Shown: in pieces, positions 40,489-50,518 of the stretch
Position numbering within the stretch: position 1 is the stretch's first letter
How the letters are laid out: the number at the start of each line of letters is the position of its first letter
Source: Pyropia yezoensis
Taxonomy: Eukaryota; Rhodophyta; Bangiophyceae; Bangiales; Bangiaceae
Direction: 5' to 3'
NCBI GenBank assembly: GCA_009829735.1
Contig: CM020619.1
Location: 5,472,083 to 5,536,082 of the forward strand
Length of the DNA stretch: 64,000 bases
The notes under the pieces: model-generated
What the model was told of the DNA's origin: nothing
Seen by the model: only the letters and a program-made list of their open reading frames with translations
Database searches by the model: none
Position numbers and translations under genes: made by a program

Positions 40489-42123
40489 CTACTCGTTTCC
40501 CGGGTCCGAGGAGTCCTCAGAGGCTTCGGTCTCCAGGTCGAAGTCCGTAGGAGCTTCCCTTGCCAGAGCCTCCGTGATGCTCTGTAAGGTTGCCACTCGG
40601 ATTGCGTGTACCTGTGCTTGGTCCATCTTGGAGGGTGCCCGCCGGTCAGCCCAGTTGACCGCCTTTGCAAACACCAGTCGTTGACGCTTGAGCTTCTCCT
40701 GGAGGTCCTTGGGAATGGTCGGGCACTGGTAGGACATGTGATCCTCCTTCTGGCACAGCCAACAAGACCGGAACCGCTGGTTCTTGACTTGCTTGGGGGC
40801 GACCAGGGATGGTTGCTCCTTAGAAATGAAGCCGCCCCACTTGTCCCCTGACCCCATGGGTGAGGCCTCGCCAACTGCGAGTACTGGTACAGGGCTATCA
40901 CCTCCCTTATACTTGTCCGGTCCGGGTCGAACTCGCGACAACGGCTTGGGAGTTGATACCAGGGGAGCTGGGAGGGCCCTGGCTTGCCGGTACTTGCCCT
41001 GGGTGTAGGCCATCAACTGCTGGAAGGTATGTTCTTGATGTTCCTGGTTGTAGTTCTCCGCATCCACTTGAAGATATTCAGGAAGCCCTTCCGAGAAGAT
41101 CATCTTGAGCCTGTCCTCAGGGTAAACGTTGCCACAAGCATCGCTCATCTCCCGGACACGACGGGCGAACGCCTCTGGAGTCTCTTGTCTTTCCATGGTT
41201 GCCCGGTTCAGCCTGCCGACTGCTTTACGCAGAGAGTCCGCGTCAGCGTAGTTGGACAGGAGCCAGTTGACCGCTTCCGGATAACTCGCGACGGTACGTC
41301 CGACAATGTGTCCGGCAGAGTCTGGCAGAACCTGTGCAAGCCGCTGTTCCGCTTCTCCGGTCATGAAGTTAACCAGGAGGTAGAGAGCCTTGCCCTCGGA
41401 CACATCGTTGTCATTGCATGCCTTGACAAACCGGCGCAGGAAGGCAAAGATAAGCGCCGGTCTCTTCCCGGAAAACTTAGGATGTCCCCCGAAGCTCGGC
41501 TGCATTTGCCGGTTCAGGGACGCCATCTTCTTGGCCATCTTCCGGGTGTAACCTTGGTCTTGGTTCTCCAGCCGGTAGTTACCCCAATACGTGACCTTTT
41601 TCAGGGTGGCATCTCCCACTTGATGGGCAGGGAAGTCAAACTCGACTAGCCTGCGCCGGGTGGGACCGGGAGATGCATCCCGATCATATCCCTCCTCAGA
41701 GCTGGAGGAACTGGTCTCGCTGGTGCTAGAGCGACGGCGATGACGCCGACGCCTTCGGCTGCTCCGGTTACCGGTCTTGGAGCTCCCCGCCCCATAGGAT
41801 GCAAGGGGAGGAAAAGCTTGGCCGGTCCCAGGAGTCGAGGTCTCAGGGAGACCCGTAGAGCCAGTCACAACGGTGCCTCTGGCATCGCTAGTGCCCACAG
41901 GAAGAGGTGTATACACCCAGCTGCCATGTGTGGGTCCAGGAGTAAACACACCAGGGGCTATCCCTGGAGACTGAGGAGTAGAACCGACAGGAGGGAGACG
42001 TCTGCTGCGAGCGGACTCAAACGCCGTTGACCCCGGGGTGGCTCCCACAGGAGGAACAGCCGGAGGAACGGGAGCAGGTGGTGCTTGGCCGCCTGTGGAC
42101 TCCAGTCCGCTACCGGATGTCAC
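40489..42123 (-). CDS. gag: Gag of A3
   Basis: 544 codons, the same length as the A2 gag, with about 4-5% amino-acid differences by eye, many conservative. It has the same layout: Pro/Gly-rich head, RS-rich patch, capsid-like helices, CCHC knuckle CWLCQKEDHMSYQC and acidic tail. The open frame over its whole length supports recent activity. Confidence 0.9.
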   Translation of the reverse strand: MTSGSGLESTGGQAPPAPVPPAVPPVGATPGSTAFESARSRRLPPVGSTPQSPGIAPGVFTPGPTHGSWVYTPLPVGTSDARGTVVTGSTGLPETSTPGTGQAFPPLASYGAGSSKTGNRSSRRRRRHRRRSSTSETSSSSSEEGYDRDASPGPTRRRLVEFDFPAHQVGDATLKKVTYWGNYRLENQDQGYTRKMAKKMASLNRQMQPSFGGHPKFSGKRPALIFAFLRRFVKACNDNDVSEGKALYLLVNFMTGEAEQRLAQVLPDSAGHIVGRTVASYPEAVNWLLSNYADADSLRKAVGRLNRATMERQETPEAFARRVREMSDACGNVYPEDRLKMIFSEGLPEYLQVDAENYNQEHQEHTFQQLMAYTQGKYRQARALPAPLVSTPKPLSRVRPGPDKYKGGDSPVPVLAVGEASPMGSGDKWGGFISKEQPSLVAPKQVKNQRFRSCWLCQKEDHMSYQCPTIPKDLQEKLKRQRLVFAKAVNWADRRAPSKMDQAQVHAIRVATLQSITEALAREAPTDFDLETEASEDSSDPGNE

Positions 42124-42440
42124 ACCCAGATCTGCTTCACCCGTAGGGAGAACGCCGGGTTAGGCACCGTCCCCCGCCGTGACCAGGGATGCATCAAGGG
42201 ACGCGGGGTCTACCCCTTCGGGCACCGTCGTGCCAGGGAGGGTAGCCATGTTGGTCTCTTGACAGCCACAGTCCAGTTGCCTGCGTGTCCAACGATCGCC
42301 AGACCACAAGAGAGGGGTTAGAGAGCCAGGAATGGGATTCCCGTGAACGGGTGCAAATAATTCCCAAACCACAGAAAAAGACAGAACAGGAACAACCCAA
42401 CCGCTGCTCCCAAATGTCTCTTCTCAAACACTCCAATCAT

Positions 42441-42457
42441 CCCCTGCTGCTCCACCA
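42441..42457 (-). promoter_or_regulatory. primer-binding site of A3
   Basis: TGGTGGAGCAGCAGGGG on the minus strand, 4 nt from the LTR, as in A2. Confidence 0.75.
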
Positions 42458-42461
42458 AATA

Positions 42462-43034
42462 TGTGGTATAAAACTCGATCCTCTCAGACACGTGTCAATA
42501 TCCCTCGAGGGAAAGGGACAGGTAACACAGAAAGGGGAACTACGAGAATGGTATGCCTGTTGCCTCACGTGCCTGCTCGCAGAGCAAACAGATACGCACG
42601 GTAGTGCACACGGGGAAGAGGAAAGCAAACGCGCAGTTGTCTTTTTCCTGAGGGCGCGGGCCAAGGGCGCCTCGCTGTCCCTCTTAACGTGCATCTGGGG
42701 GAGCCTCGGCACGTTGGCCAGGTAGCCCCCCCCCATAACCCCGAGTGGCCCCGACCCGAGTCTAACCTCGTCAGGTCGGGGGCCACTATCACTACTAATT
42801 CTATTCCCACTCACTAATCTCACACTCGAATTCTCTCAAATCAAGTCCCTCACAAGTATGCAAAAACCCATCAGCAATCCCTCTCTCACGTGTGGATAGC
42901 GTAGTCCACCGCATACCAGTGCCGGGCACGGGCCACGGCCGCCAACCATCACCACACGGCGGGCGTGTTCTGGCACCTGGTGCCCTCTGGTTGTAATCCC
43001 GGGTCGGCGCCAAGTCGGGGCCAGGGATGCTACA
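42462..43034 (-). repeat. family A 5' LTR of A3 (573 bp)
   Basis: Partner of 33381-33953, followed at once by GAAAC (43035-43039). Confidence 0.96.
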
Positions 43035-43039
43035 GAAAC
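43035..43039. repeat. right target-site duplication of A3 (GAAAC)
   Basis: Copy of 33376-33380. Confidence 0.9.
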
Positions 43040-43130
43040 CGTCGCACGTCCACTCTCAGGGAACACTCACCAAGGGGGATCGGCACCAACGTCACCGGGA
43101 GGCCAAGGTTGCTGTTTTTGGAGCGCAAGC
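43040..43130 (-). pseudogene. LINE-like fragment 2, piece on the far side of A3
   Basis: The minus strand reads NLGLPVTLVPIPLGECSLRV and runs on in the same frame into the FPIVLHPAF block at 33375 once A3 and one duplication are discounted. The LINE resemblance fades above about 43130, so fragment 2 lacks the RT proper. Confidence 0.45.
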
Positions 43131-43603
43131 CACGGGACCAAGATGGGAGCCCAAATGGGAGGGATTTGTTGTTCTATCATGGCCGGCGGTGGATTCGCCG
43201 CCGGCCCCCTCGTTATAAACCCTCGGAAACACCACTAACTACCCTCCATCCCAAGATGCAAATCCCTCTTGTCATACGTACCTGGCAGTTACCGTGCCCA
43301 GTACGAACTCCCAAATTTAAATTCACTGGACATACGTAGCCCCTTACATTAGGATCACAATAAGGTCATCCATATTGCAACATATCCCCCCCTTAGATTT
43401 GGCCCGTCCTCGGGTCGAGTTGCATTCGGCTTTCCGAATGTAAGCAGGTCGTGTGACCGGTTACCAGTCTGATGAGGCTTTGCGCCCGCTCGCGGCAGCC
43501 ACCCTTTTCTGGGGTTGATTGAGGGAGGTACCCCCCTTTGAGTCGCGCGTAACGATCCATTTTCCGGCCCGTTAAACTCCCGATGCGGGTTTTGAGTCAC
43601 AAC
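43131..43603. other. unassigned flank before copia element C1
   Basis: No gene is recognised. It contains a perfect 9-bp inverted repeat, GGCCGGCGG / CCGCCGGCC, with an 8-nt loop (43181-43206). Confidence 0.4.
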
Positions 43604-44208
43604 TGTGGGAATCCAGGAACCATGGCGGCGGGTTCCACTTTGGGAAGATTGAGCATTGGTCAGATATGGCTGGCATTGGTGCGGAGGGGGGGAGAAGCGA
43701 GAGATTGAGTGGGAAGTGGTCGGCCACGGGGGGCTTGTGGTGCCTGGTCGGCCACCATTCCGGCTGCTCGAGCGGGAGGGACGCCCCGTTAGCTGGGCGC
43801 CCCGTGTCGACTTGTGGGCGGCCTCGTGACTGGGGGCCGCACGAGTCCCTGGCGCACGACCACACAGCTGTGCGCGCGACCGGGCCCGTGGGCCGAGTGG
43901 AGAAGGGGGGTTCTTTAGCGAGCCGGCGACACGCCGCAGGCGGCCGTCTCGCTCCCCTTTCGTTGTCTTGTTATTACGTTTGCAAACTCTGCATTTACGT
44001 TAGATTCGCTCGCACGAAGGCGCTTCACGTTGGGCAGGCACGGGGAACGGCGGAATCGATCCCCGCGAACAGGGCCACGCAGCTGACCAATAGTGTTCAC
44101 ATTCTCGAATTATGCTCTATTGGGCTCTGGCTCATCGGGTGTTTTTGACCCGTCATTTTTCTACCTCGGAACAGGCGGTCCCAGACGGGACCGTGTCGCG
44201 TCCGTTCA
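43604..44208 (+). repeat. C1 5' LTR (605 bp)
   Basis: Begins TGTGGGAATCC and ends CCGTTCA. Unrelated to the C2 LTR and to families A and B. Confidence 0.88.
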
Positions 44209-44283
44209 ATGCTAGCAGGATTGTAGCCGGCACTTGCTCGACCTGACGTTTGCCCCACAGCCCTGTTTGGTCATCCGACTCGC

Positions 44284-45870
44284 GTGGCCATGGCGGACGG
44301 CATCCAGCCCCAAGAGAGCGCGGCAGGCACGGGCGGTCGCCCTACCATTGCGTTCATGACAGGCGGTACGCTCTCGGACCTGACGATCACCCAGCGCGGC
44401 TTTGTCCTGGCGATGCGTAAGGTGGAGGAGGGCGTCACAGCAGCGACGACACGCGCACAGGTGAAGGAGATGATCGCTGAGACGTTCCCGCCAGAGTCGC
44501 TGTTTGACCCTGAACTGAAGGCAATCCCCACGTTGTACCGGGATCTACGTGCCTGGCTGCAGGCACACGGGGTGGTGATTGGCGTTCACCCCAAGCGCTG
44601 CATCCTCCACCATCTGGCCGAGTACCTCTACGACAATGAGGAGGACAAGCAGATGGCCCATGACATGGCGAGGATGGTGTTGGACAAGCAGCGCCGCATG
44701 CGGCAGGCTGACCCGGTACCGGTCGGTGAGGCGGTACCGCACAGGATGGTGGCAATCGGCGCGGACCATGAAGCGCCGACGCTACGCTCTCTGACTCAGC
44801 AGCTCGGGTCAGCTTACCGCCACGTATCCAAGAAGTTCAGCGATAGCGACGGGGAGGCTTTCCACGAGTACGTCGCCTCCTACCAACAGGTGATGCGAAC
44901 TTCCGGCGCCAGCCACGACCAGAAGCTGGAGCTGATGTACCATATCCTGCATGACGAGGCGAAGCGATTCTATGAAGAGCAGGTTGAGGGCCAGGTGGCT
45001 ACGTTTGCGGAGGCGGTCCATCTCATCTCGGAGAAGTTCAACCCGGAAATCACGCAGATACAGACGCGGAACGAGCTGGCTTTGCTAAGATTCAACGCCT
45101 TTGTCAAGCAAGGCATGTCGGAGATGAACGCGCTTAAGGAACTTCACAAGGTCATCACCAAGAACGCCCCTTTGCTTCCTCTCGAGTACCGGACCGACCG
45201 ACACAAGAGGGACTTCATCCGGCACGCGCTGGTGGGCGTCCCGTGGGCAGAGCCAGTTATCAACCGGTGCGCCTCTGTGGGCGCCCAGTTCCAAGAGCTC
45301 TACGCCGAGCTGGCGGGTTCGCTTCAGCTGAACCTGGAGGGGCGTATCACCCATGCGCGGGAGGACGGCCTTGAGGACCAGAAGCCAGTCGCAATCCCTG
45401 TCCAGTTCACGGCAGATGGCAAACACGTGGTCATCCCAACGCACTACGCCAACCAAGGCATGTACGCCCTCCCCAACAAGGGAGTGGGGGGCTTCGTCAA
45501 GGGCGATTGCGGCGGTGGGCCCAAGTTTGACCCCCTATCCATTTCTGGATGCTTCAATTGTGGCGCTAACGACCACGTGACGCGGGACTGTAAAAGGCCT
45601 GTCGACTACGTCAAGGCGCCGCAGCGGAAGCTCGCCTACTGGAGCAAGAAGAGGGCTGGCGGACCCACAGCGGCGGCCGTATTATTTGCTGCCATGGAAC
45701 AGATGAACCCTTCAGCCGTCGATGAGGGCACGGGGGCCAAAGAGGAGACGGTCGATGACGTGGAGGAGCTTTACTACGAGACTCTTCTGACGGCCAACGG
45801 CGGCACCGACGCAGAGGGCGACACCGAGTCGGGGTTTGAGGAGGGGCCGAGTTTCCGGCCGGGGGCGTAG
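44284..45870 (+). CDS. gag: Gag of C1
   Basis: 528 codons. The first two methionines are close together, and MADGIQPQESAAGTGGRP may be the start. A helical capsid-like body covers about 60-380 (SAYRHVSKKFSDSDGEAF, VASYQQVMRTSGASHDQ). A zinc knuckle CFNCGANDHVTRDC lies near 423-436, followed by an acidic tail. Pol lies in another frame shortly downstream. Its body is recognisably related to the C2 gag (for example FNCx..xxHxxRDC followed by KRKMEYWSKK versus RKLAYWSKKR). Confidence 0.88.
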   Translation: MAMADGIQPQESAAGTGGRPTIAFMTGGTLSDLTITQRGFVLAMRKVEEGVTAATTRAQVKEMIAETFPPESLFDPELKAIPTLYRDLRAWLQAHGVVIGVHPKRCILHHLAEYLYDNEEDKQMAHDMARMVLDKQRRMRQADPVPVGEAVPHRMVAIGADHEAPTLRSLTQQLGSAYRHVSKKFSDSDGEAFHEYVASYQQVMRTSGASHDQKLELMYHILHDEAKRFYEEQVEGQVATFAEAVHLISEKFNPEITQIQTRNELALLRFNAFVKQGMSEMNALKELHKVITKNAPLLPLEYRTDRHKRDFIRHALVGVPWAEPVINRCASVGAQFQELYAELAGSLQLNLEGRITHAREDGLEDQKPVAIPVQFTADGKHVVIPTHYANQGMYALPNKGVGGFVKGDCGGGPKFDPLSISGCFNCGANDHVTRDCKRPVDYVKAPQRKLAYWSKKRAGGPTAAAVLFAAMEQMNPSAVDEGTGAKEETVDDVEELYYETLLTANGGTDAEGDTESGFEEGPSFRPGA

Positions 45871-45932
45871 CTCGCCGTCCGCCCCCCGGTCCAAGACGAC
45901 CAGCCCCCCCGTGGGCACTGAGCCCATCCGCA

Positions 45933-48900
45933 ATGCATAACCTGTTCACCTGCACCCCTGACCGTCATGATATTCTTGGTGCCTGTATGGATACGGGCGC
46001 AGCCCGATCTGTTGTGGGGCGACCCCAAAAGCGGGCATACACCCGATTGACTGGCACCCTCACCTTGGCCAACAAGACTACGCCGGCTAAGTTTATGTTC
46101 GGGGGCACCATTACCCTCAGCCTTGGTATAATGAACATGCGAGTCCCTATCGCTTCAACCCTGTATGCCAACCTTCTGATCGACGTTGTGGACGTGGACG
46201 TCCCATTCTTGATGGGCCTAGACGCGCTGGATGCGCTGGGCCTCTACATCAACAACGTCGACAACATTTTGAAATGTGACAAACGCGGCATCGCCACCCC
46301 GTTAACGCGCAAGGACGGCCATATCTACCTCGAGTGGTCCAAGGGCGTGGACTACACGACGGGTGAGTTAGAGTGGTTGCACCGCCACTTCAACCACCCA
46401 AATGCAGGTCGACTGGCGGCTGTCCTTCGACGGGCCAAAGACCCCAAGGCCGTGCCTGGCACACAAGAGCAGCTGGAAGGCGTCAACAAGAGCTGCGACG
46501 TCTGCCAGCGCCTATCCGGGGCGCCTGGTCGGTTCCGAGTGGCGATGCCCCCAGGCGACATTGTCTTCAACCGGACATTGCTGATTGACCTGATGTACTT
46601 GGACGGGCGCAGCCTACTACATGTAGTGGACAAAGATACCCTGTACAGCGCGGCAAGCTTCTGCCGCGGTGAGACGCTGGAGGAGCTTTGGCAGCAGTTC
46701 CTCACCCTGTGGGTGCATGCATACGATGGCCATCCACAGGTGATGCACACCGACCAGGCACCGCAGTTTATGGCCGCTGCGTGGAAGGCGCTTACTGACT
46801 CAGCAGGCACCGAGCTCATGCACTCCGGGCTTGTGTCCCACAACGCCCTGGGTGTTGGTGAGCGGTACCATTCATTCCTCCGCGCCATCTGCCGTAAGGT
46901 ACGGCTTGTCCATCCGGGCCTGTCCCAAGAGATGGCACTCAGTATGGCAACGGCTACCATGAACCAGACGGCGGGCGGGCGCGGACTTATTCCGACCCTC
47001 CTGGTATTCGGCATCATCCCACGCATGCCGGTCTCCCCATTACCGTTACCTGCCCAGCGCAATCGCATCCTGGCAATGGTGACGGCACGTAAGGAGATGG
47101 CGGCCATGGTAGCCCGCGGCCGAGTGTGAACTGCGCTCGCTGCACGCGTCCCTAGGGCTGCTGATGCTTCTGTCCACCCTGGGATGGCTGTTCTGGTCTA
47201 CCGGGAGCCGCCGCAGGGCAGCTCGGAGGGGCCTTTCACCCTCATTGTACAACGAGATAAGCAGGTCTGGCTGGCTATCGACGGCCAGCTTAGGGTCTTC
47301 AGCATTGACAAGGTGAAACCCTACTCGCGGCCTCAACCACAATCTGCCCCGGATGCACCCTGTCCAGGAATACCGCCAAGTGGGACGGGTTGTCCCTCTG
47401 CTGAAGGGGGGGGGAGTAACGACAACACTCGACAGGAAGCAAATCCTGGGGCGACAGACAAGGCGACAGCCGGACCCGACACAGATGCTTCATCTGGCGA
47501 CCTGCCCGATGCTTCAGAAGCGACCCAGTCCGGATCTGGGACAACGGACAGCACGGACTACGGGCGCATCTTGGAGGCTGTCATTGCCGGGGAACGGTTC
47601 GTCTCCAAGGTCCACGCGGCGTCGGAAGCGTTTGTGTCAAGGCAGCTGCCGTTTGCGTCGCCGGTTGTGCGCGGCAAGCAACCGTCGCCAACCTCCCCTG
47701 TGTACTCCACCAGGCGCCCCGTCTCTGCGACACCGCGGCGGACCAAGGCAGCCCAAGAGTACATCACCGTCGTGGTACCTCCTGGCGACCCGCGCATAGC
47801 CACTGCGAATTTCCAGGCGGCAGCTGCGAAGGAGATTGACGGGCTCAATGATCGCGGCACCTTTCGTAAGGTCAATGAGTGTGACCTCCCCAAGGGCGCC
47901 AACGTGGTGAGCGGCAGTATTGTTTGGACACTGAAGAACGTCGGTACGGCTGAGGAGGCGCCCAAGGCCCACTTCGTTGCCCAAGGGCACCGCGACCAGG
48001 CCAAGCTGTTCGTGCTGCACAACCTCGCGACGCTGAAGCAGCGATCGACACGAATACTTGTGTCCACGGCGGCCAACCTCGGACTGCGACTCTTTTCGGA
48101 CGACATCACGCAGGCGTACCTGCAGAGCGAGGAGAGCTACACGCGGAGGATCGACCTTCGCCCACGCCCTGCCGACCGTAACTTATTTGGGCTCAAGGAA
48201 GGGGAACTTCTCCTGCTCCTTCGCCCGCTGTACGGGATGTGTGACGCTCGGGATTACTGGCACGCGACTGTGATCAACCATGTGGAAGGGGACCTGTCCA
48301 TTACCCCTCTGACCTCCGACCAGGCCATGTTCTTCGAACGGGAGGATAGTGGTGACCTCCTCGGCCTCCTCGCCGGCTATGTCGACGACCTGATGATGGC
48401 GGGCAAGCGGCAGTTCCAGGAGGAGACCGAGTGTACCCTCAAGAAGTTCGAGGCCAAGGAGCGCAGGTTTGACAGGATGGAGTTTCTGGGCGTTTCTATT
48501 GACACGAAGCCGGGTCCACAGCGGACCATTACGTTGGACCAGCCTGTCTACACCGACCGACTTGCCGCGCTGCCAACGGACGCTGCTTTCAAGACATTCA
48601 TCTCGGCGCGGGCAAGTATTGCCTGGTTGGCACATTCCCGCCCCGACCTGTGATGTGGCATCAAGAAGCTGGCGCAGATAACGGAGAGGGAGTTTGGGCA
48701 CGACACCGTCCGGGATTACAACGCGCTGGTCAAGCGCGCCAAAGCCGGGCGCAACCTGGCACAGCTCTATCCCGGGCTTGATGTGGACACCCTGCGCATC
48801 CGGGCGTACGCTGACGCTTCGTTTGCTGGCAACAAAGACCTGTCCTTTCAGGTGGGGTTTGTCGTCCTGCTCTGCGATGCGTCGGGCCGCAGGCATGTGC

Positions 48901-49340
48901 TTTGCTATGGTAGCCGCAAGTGCAAGCGGGTCGTACGGTCAGCGATGGCAGGGGAGATCTACGCCCTGACCGCTGCCCTTGACGACGCCTTCATTGTACG
49001 CTACGACCTGGAGGGGCTCTACCACCGCCAGATCCCCCTGTCGCTCTTCACCGAATCCAAGCAGGCCTTCGACGTCATCACGCGCGCTACCCACCCCACG
49101 GAGAAGCGGTTATTGATCGACGTAGCAGGGCTGCGCGAGTCCTACAACCGGCACGAGGTGTCCAACCTGGGCTTTGTCACGACGGAGAATAACATGGCCG
49201 ACGCCATGACCAAGCTCAAGTGTGGCAGCGCGCTGGAATGCCTGATCAAGACCGGGATTGACGCCACCCCGGTGGCCCAGTGGGTCATCCGCCCCGCGGT
49301 TGGACCCCCGTGTCCGACCAAAGGAGGCCGAGGAGTGTGA
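45933..49340 (+). pseudogene. pol: Pol region of C1
   Basis: Protease block CMDTGAARSVVG; integrase zinc-binding part with LHRHFNHPNAGRL and CDVCQRLSG; integrase core with LIDLMYLDGRSLLHVVDKDT and MHTDQAPQFMAAAW; copia-type RT with GTFRKVNECDLPKGANVVSG, DITQAYLQSEESY and AGYVDDLMMAGKR. RNase H follows with RAYADASFAGNKDLSFQVGF and KRVVRSAMAGEIYALTAAL. Integrase before RT is the copia order. About two or three breaks. The last stop lies at the first bases of the 3' LTR. Confidence 0.9.
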
Positions 49341-49966
49341 GAATCCAGGAACCATGGCGGCGGGTTCCACTTTGGGAAGATTGAGCAATGGTCAGATATG
49401 GCTTGCATTGGTGCGGAGGGGGGGAGAAGCGGGATATTGAGTGGAAAGTGGTCGTCCACGGGGGGCTTGTGGTGCCTCGTCGGCCATCATTCCGGCTGCT
49501 CGAGCGGGAGGGACGCCCCGTTAGCTGGGCGCCCCGTGTCGACTTGTGGGCGGCCTCGTGACTGGGGGCCGCACGAGTCCCTGGCGCACGACCGCACAGC
49601 TGTGCGCGCGACCGGGCCCGTGGGCCGAGTGGAGAAGGGGGGTTCTTTAGCGAGCCGGCGACACGCCGCAGGCGGCCGTCTCGCTCCCCTTTCGTTGTCT
49701 TGTTATTACGTTTGCAAACTCTGCATTTACGTTGGATGCGCTCGCACGAAGGCGCTTCACGTTGGGCAGGCACGGGGAACGGCGGAATCGATCCCCGCGA
49801 ACAGGGCCACGCAGCTGACCAATAGTGTTCACATTCTCGAATTATGCTCTATTGGGCTCTGGCTCATCGGGTGTTTTTGACCCGTCATTTTTCTACCTCG
49901 GAACAGGCGGTCCCAGACGGGACCGTGTCGCGTCCGTTCCAGACGGGACCGTTTCGCGTCCGTTCA
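49336..49966 (+). repeat. C1 3' LTR (631 bp)
   Basis: Same as the 5' LTR, but with a 26-bp unit near its end (CAGACGGGACCGTGTCGCGT...) present twice in tandem, the second with one substitution. This accounts for the length difference. Confidence 0.88.
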
Positions 49967-49975
49967 ATCCAAGGC

Positions 49976-50367
49976 TGGCGTCAACCCAGATATTGATGGA
50001 CGTGGCCGGCCGCTGGGGACGTGGTGGTCCGTCGGCCGCACCGGGGCGCGGCGGCGCGAGCAAGCACCGCGGCACACCCGAGTGGGGCACTCACGGTGGC
50101 GGATGCCCCCCTGGCCCCTCCCGGGAGTGGACCGGGAGGGGAGGCACGAGCGCGTGGCCGTGTGGCCACGCGCATGGGAGTGGCTTGCGTGCAGTGAGTC
50201 TGAGAGGAGTGCCTTAGGGGAGCGCCACACCGTCCAAACGGGTCGGCCTTGCTTTCGCTCGTCGCCTTTGTATTCTCAAGTAAACCTGCTTTTTGGAAGT
50301 AGGTTGCACGGTCGCCCACGCGACCGGAGGATACCGGGCCGTTGCGCTTCACCTCTGGCGCTTCACA
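49976..50367 (+). repeat. C2 5' LTR (392 bp)
   Basis: Begins TGGCGTCAACCC and ends GGCGCTTCACA. It contains GC-rich palindromic words such as GTGGCCGTGTGGCCACGCGC. Confidence 0.85.
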
Positions 50368-50518
50368 TCTCATACCTGGCACATCGACCAATTAACGGGT
50401 ACGGTTTTTTTCCGACATCACTTCCCCGCGGAGATTGCCGCAGCCTTTTTTGAACCGTCTGGCACGGCTCTTGTCCGGGCAGGATTTGTTCCCATCGGCC
50501 CATTGCCCCTAGGCCGCG

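Larger units (their letters stand above)
33381..43034 (-). mobile_element. Ty3/gypsy family A, copy A3 (best-bounded copy)
   Basis: 9654 bp, two 573-bp LTRs, GAAAC target duplications on both sides. Order on the minus strand: LTR, PBS, gag, pol, convergent antisense frame, PPT, LTR. The LTRs differ at about six positions by eye (about 1%), so the insertion is young. Gag and the antisense frame are open; pol has about one break. It is inserted in LINE-like fragment 2: removing the element and one duplication leaves the LINE sequence continuous across the site. Confidence 0.96.
43604..49966 (+). mobile_element. Ty1/copia element C1
   Basis: Plus-strand element with LTRs 43604-44208 and 49336-49966, gag, and pol in the order protease-integrase-RT-RNase H, which defines Ty1/copia. 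The LTRs are about 98% identical by eye, apart from a 26-bp tandem duplication in the right one. No matching 5-bp duplication is seen at its outer ends (ACAAC versus ATCCA). It is broken about two or three times in pol, while gag is open. Young. Confidence 0.92.

Noticed and set aside
43355-43600. 81-codon minus-strand frame before C1
   Set aside because: Short, no motif, no second copy in the window to support it.
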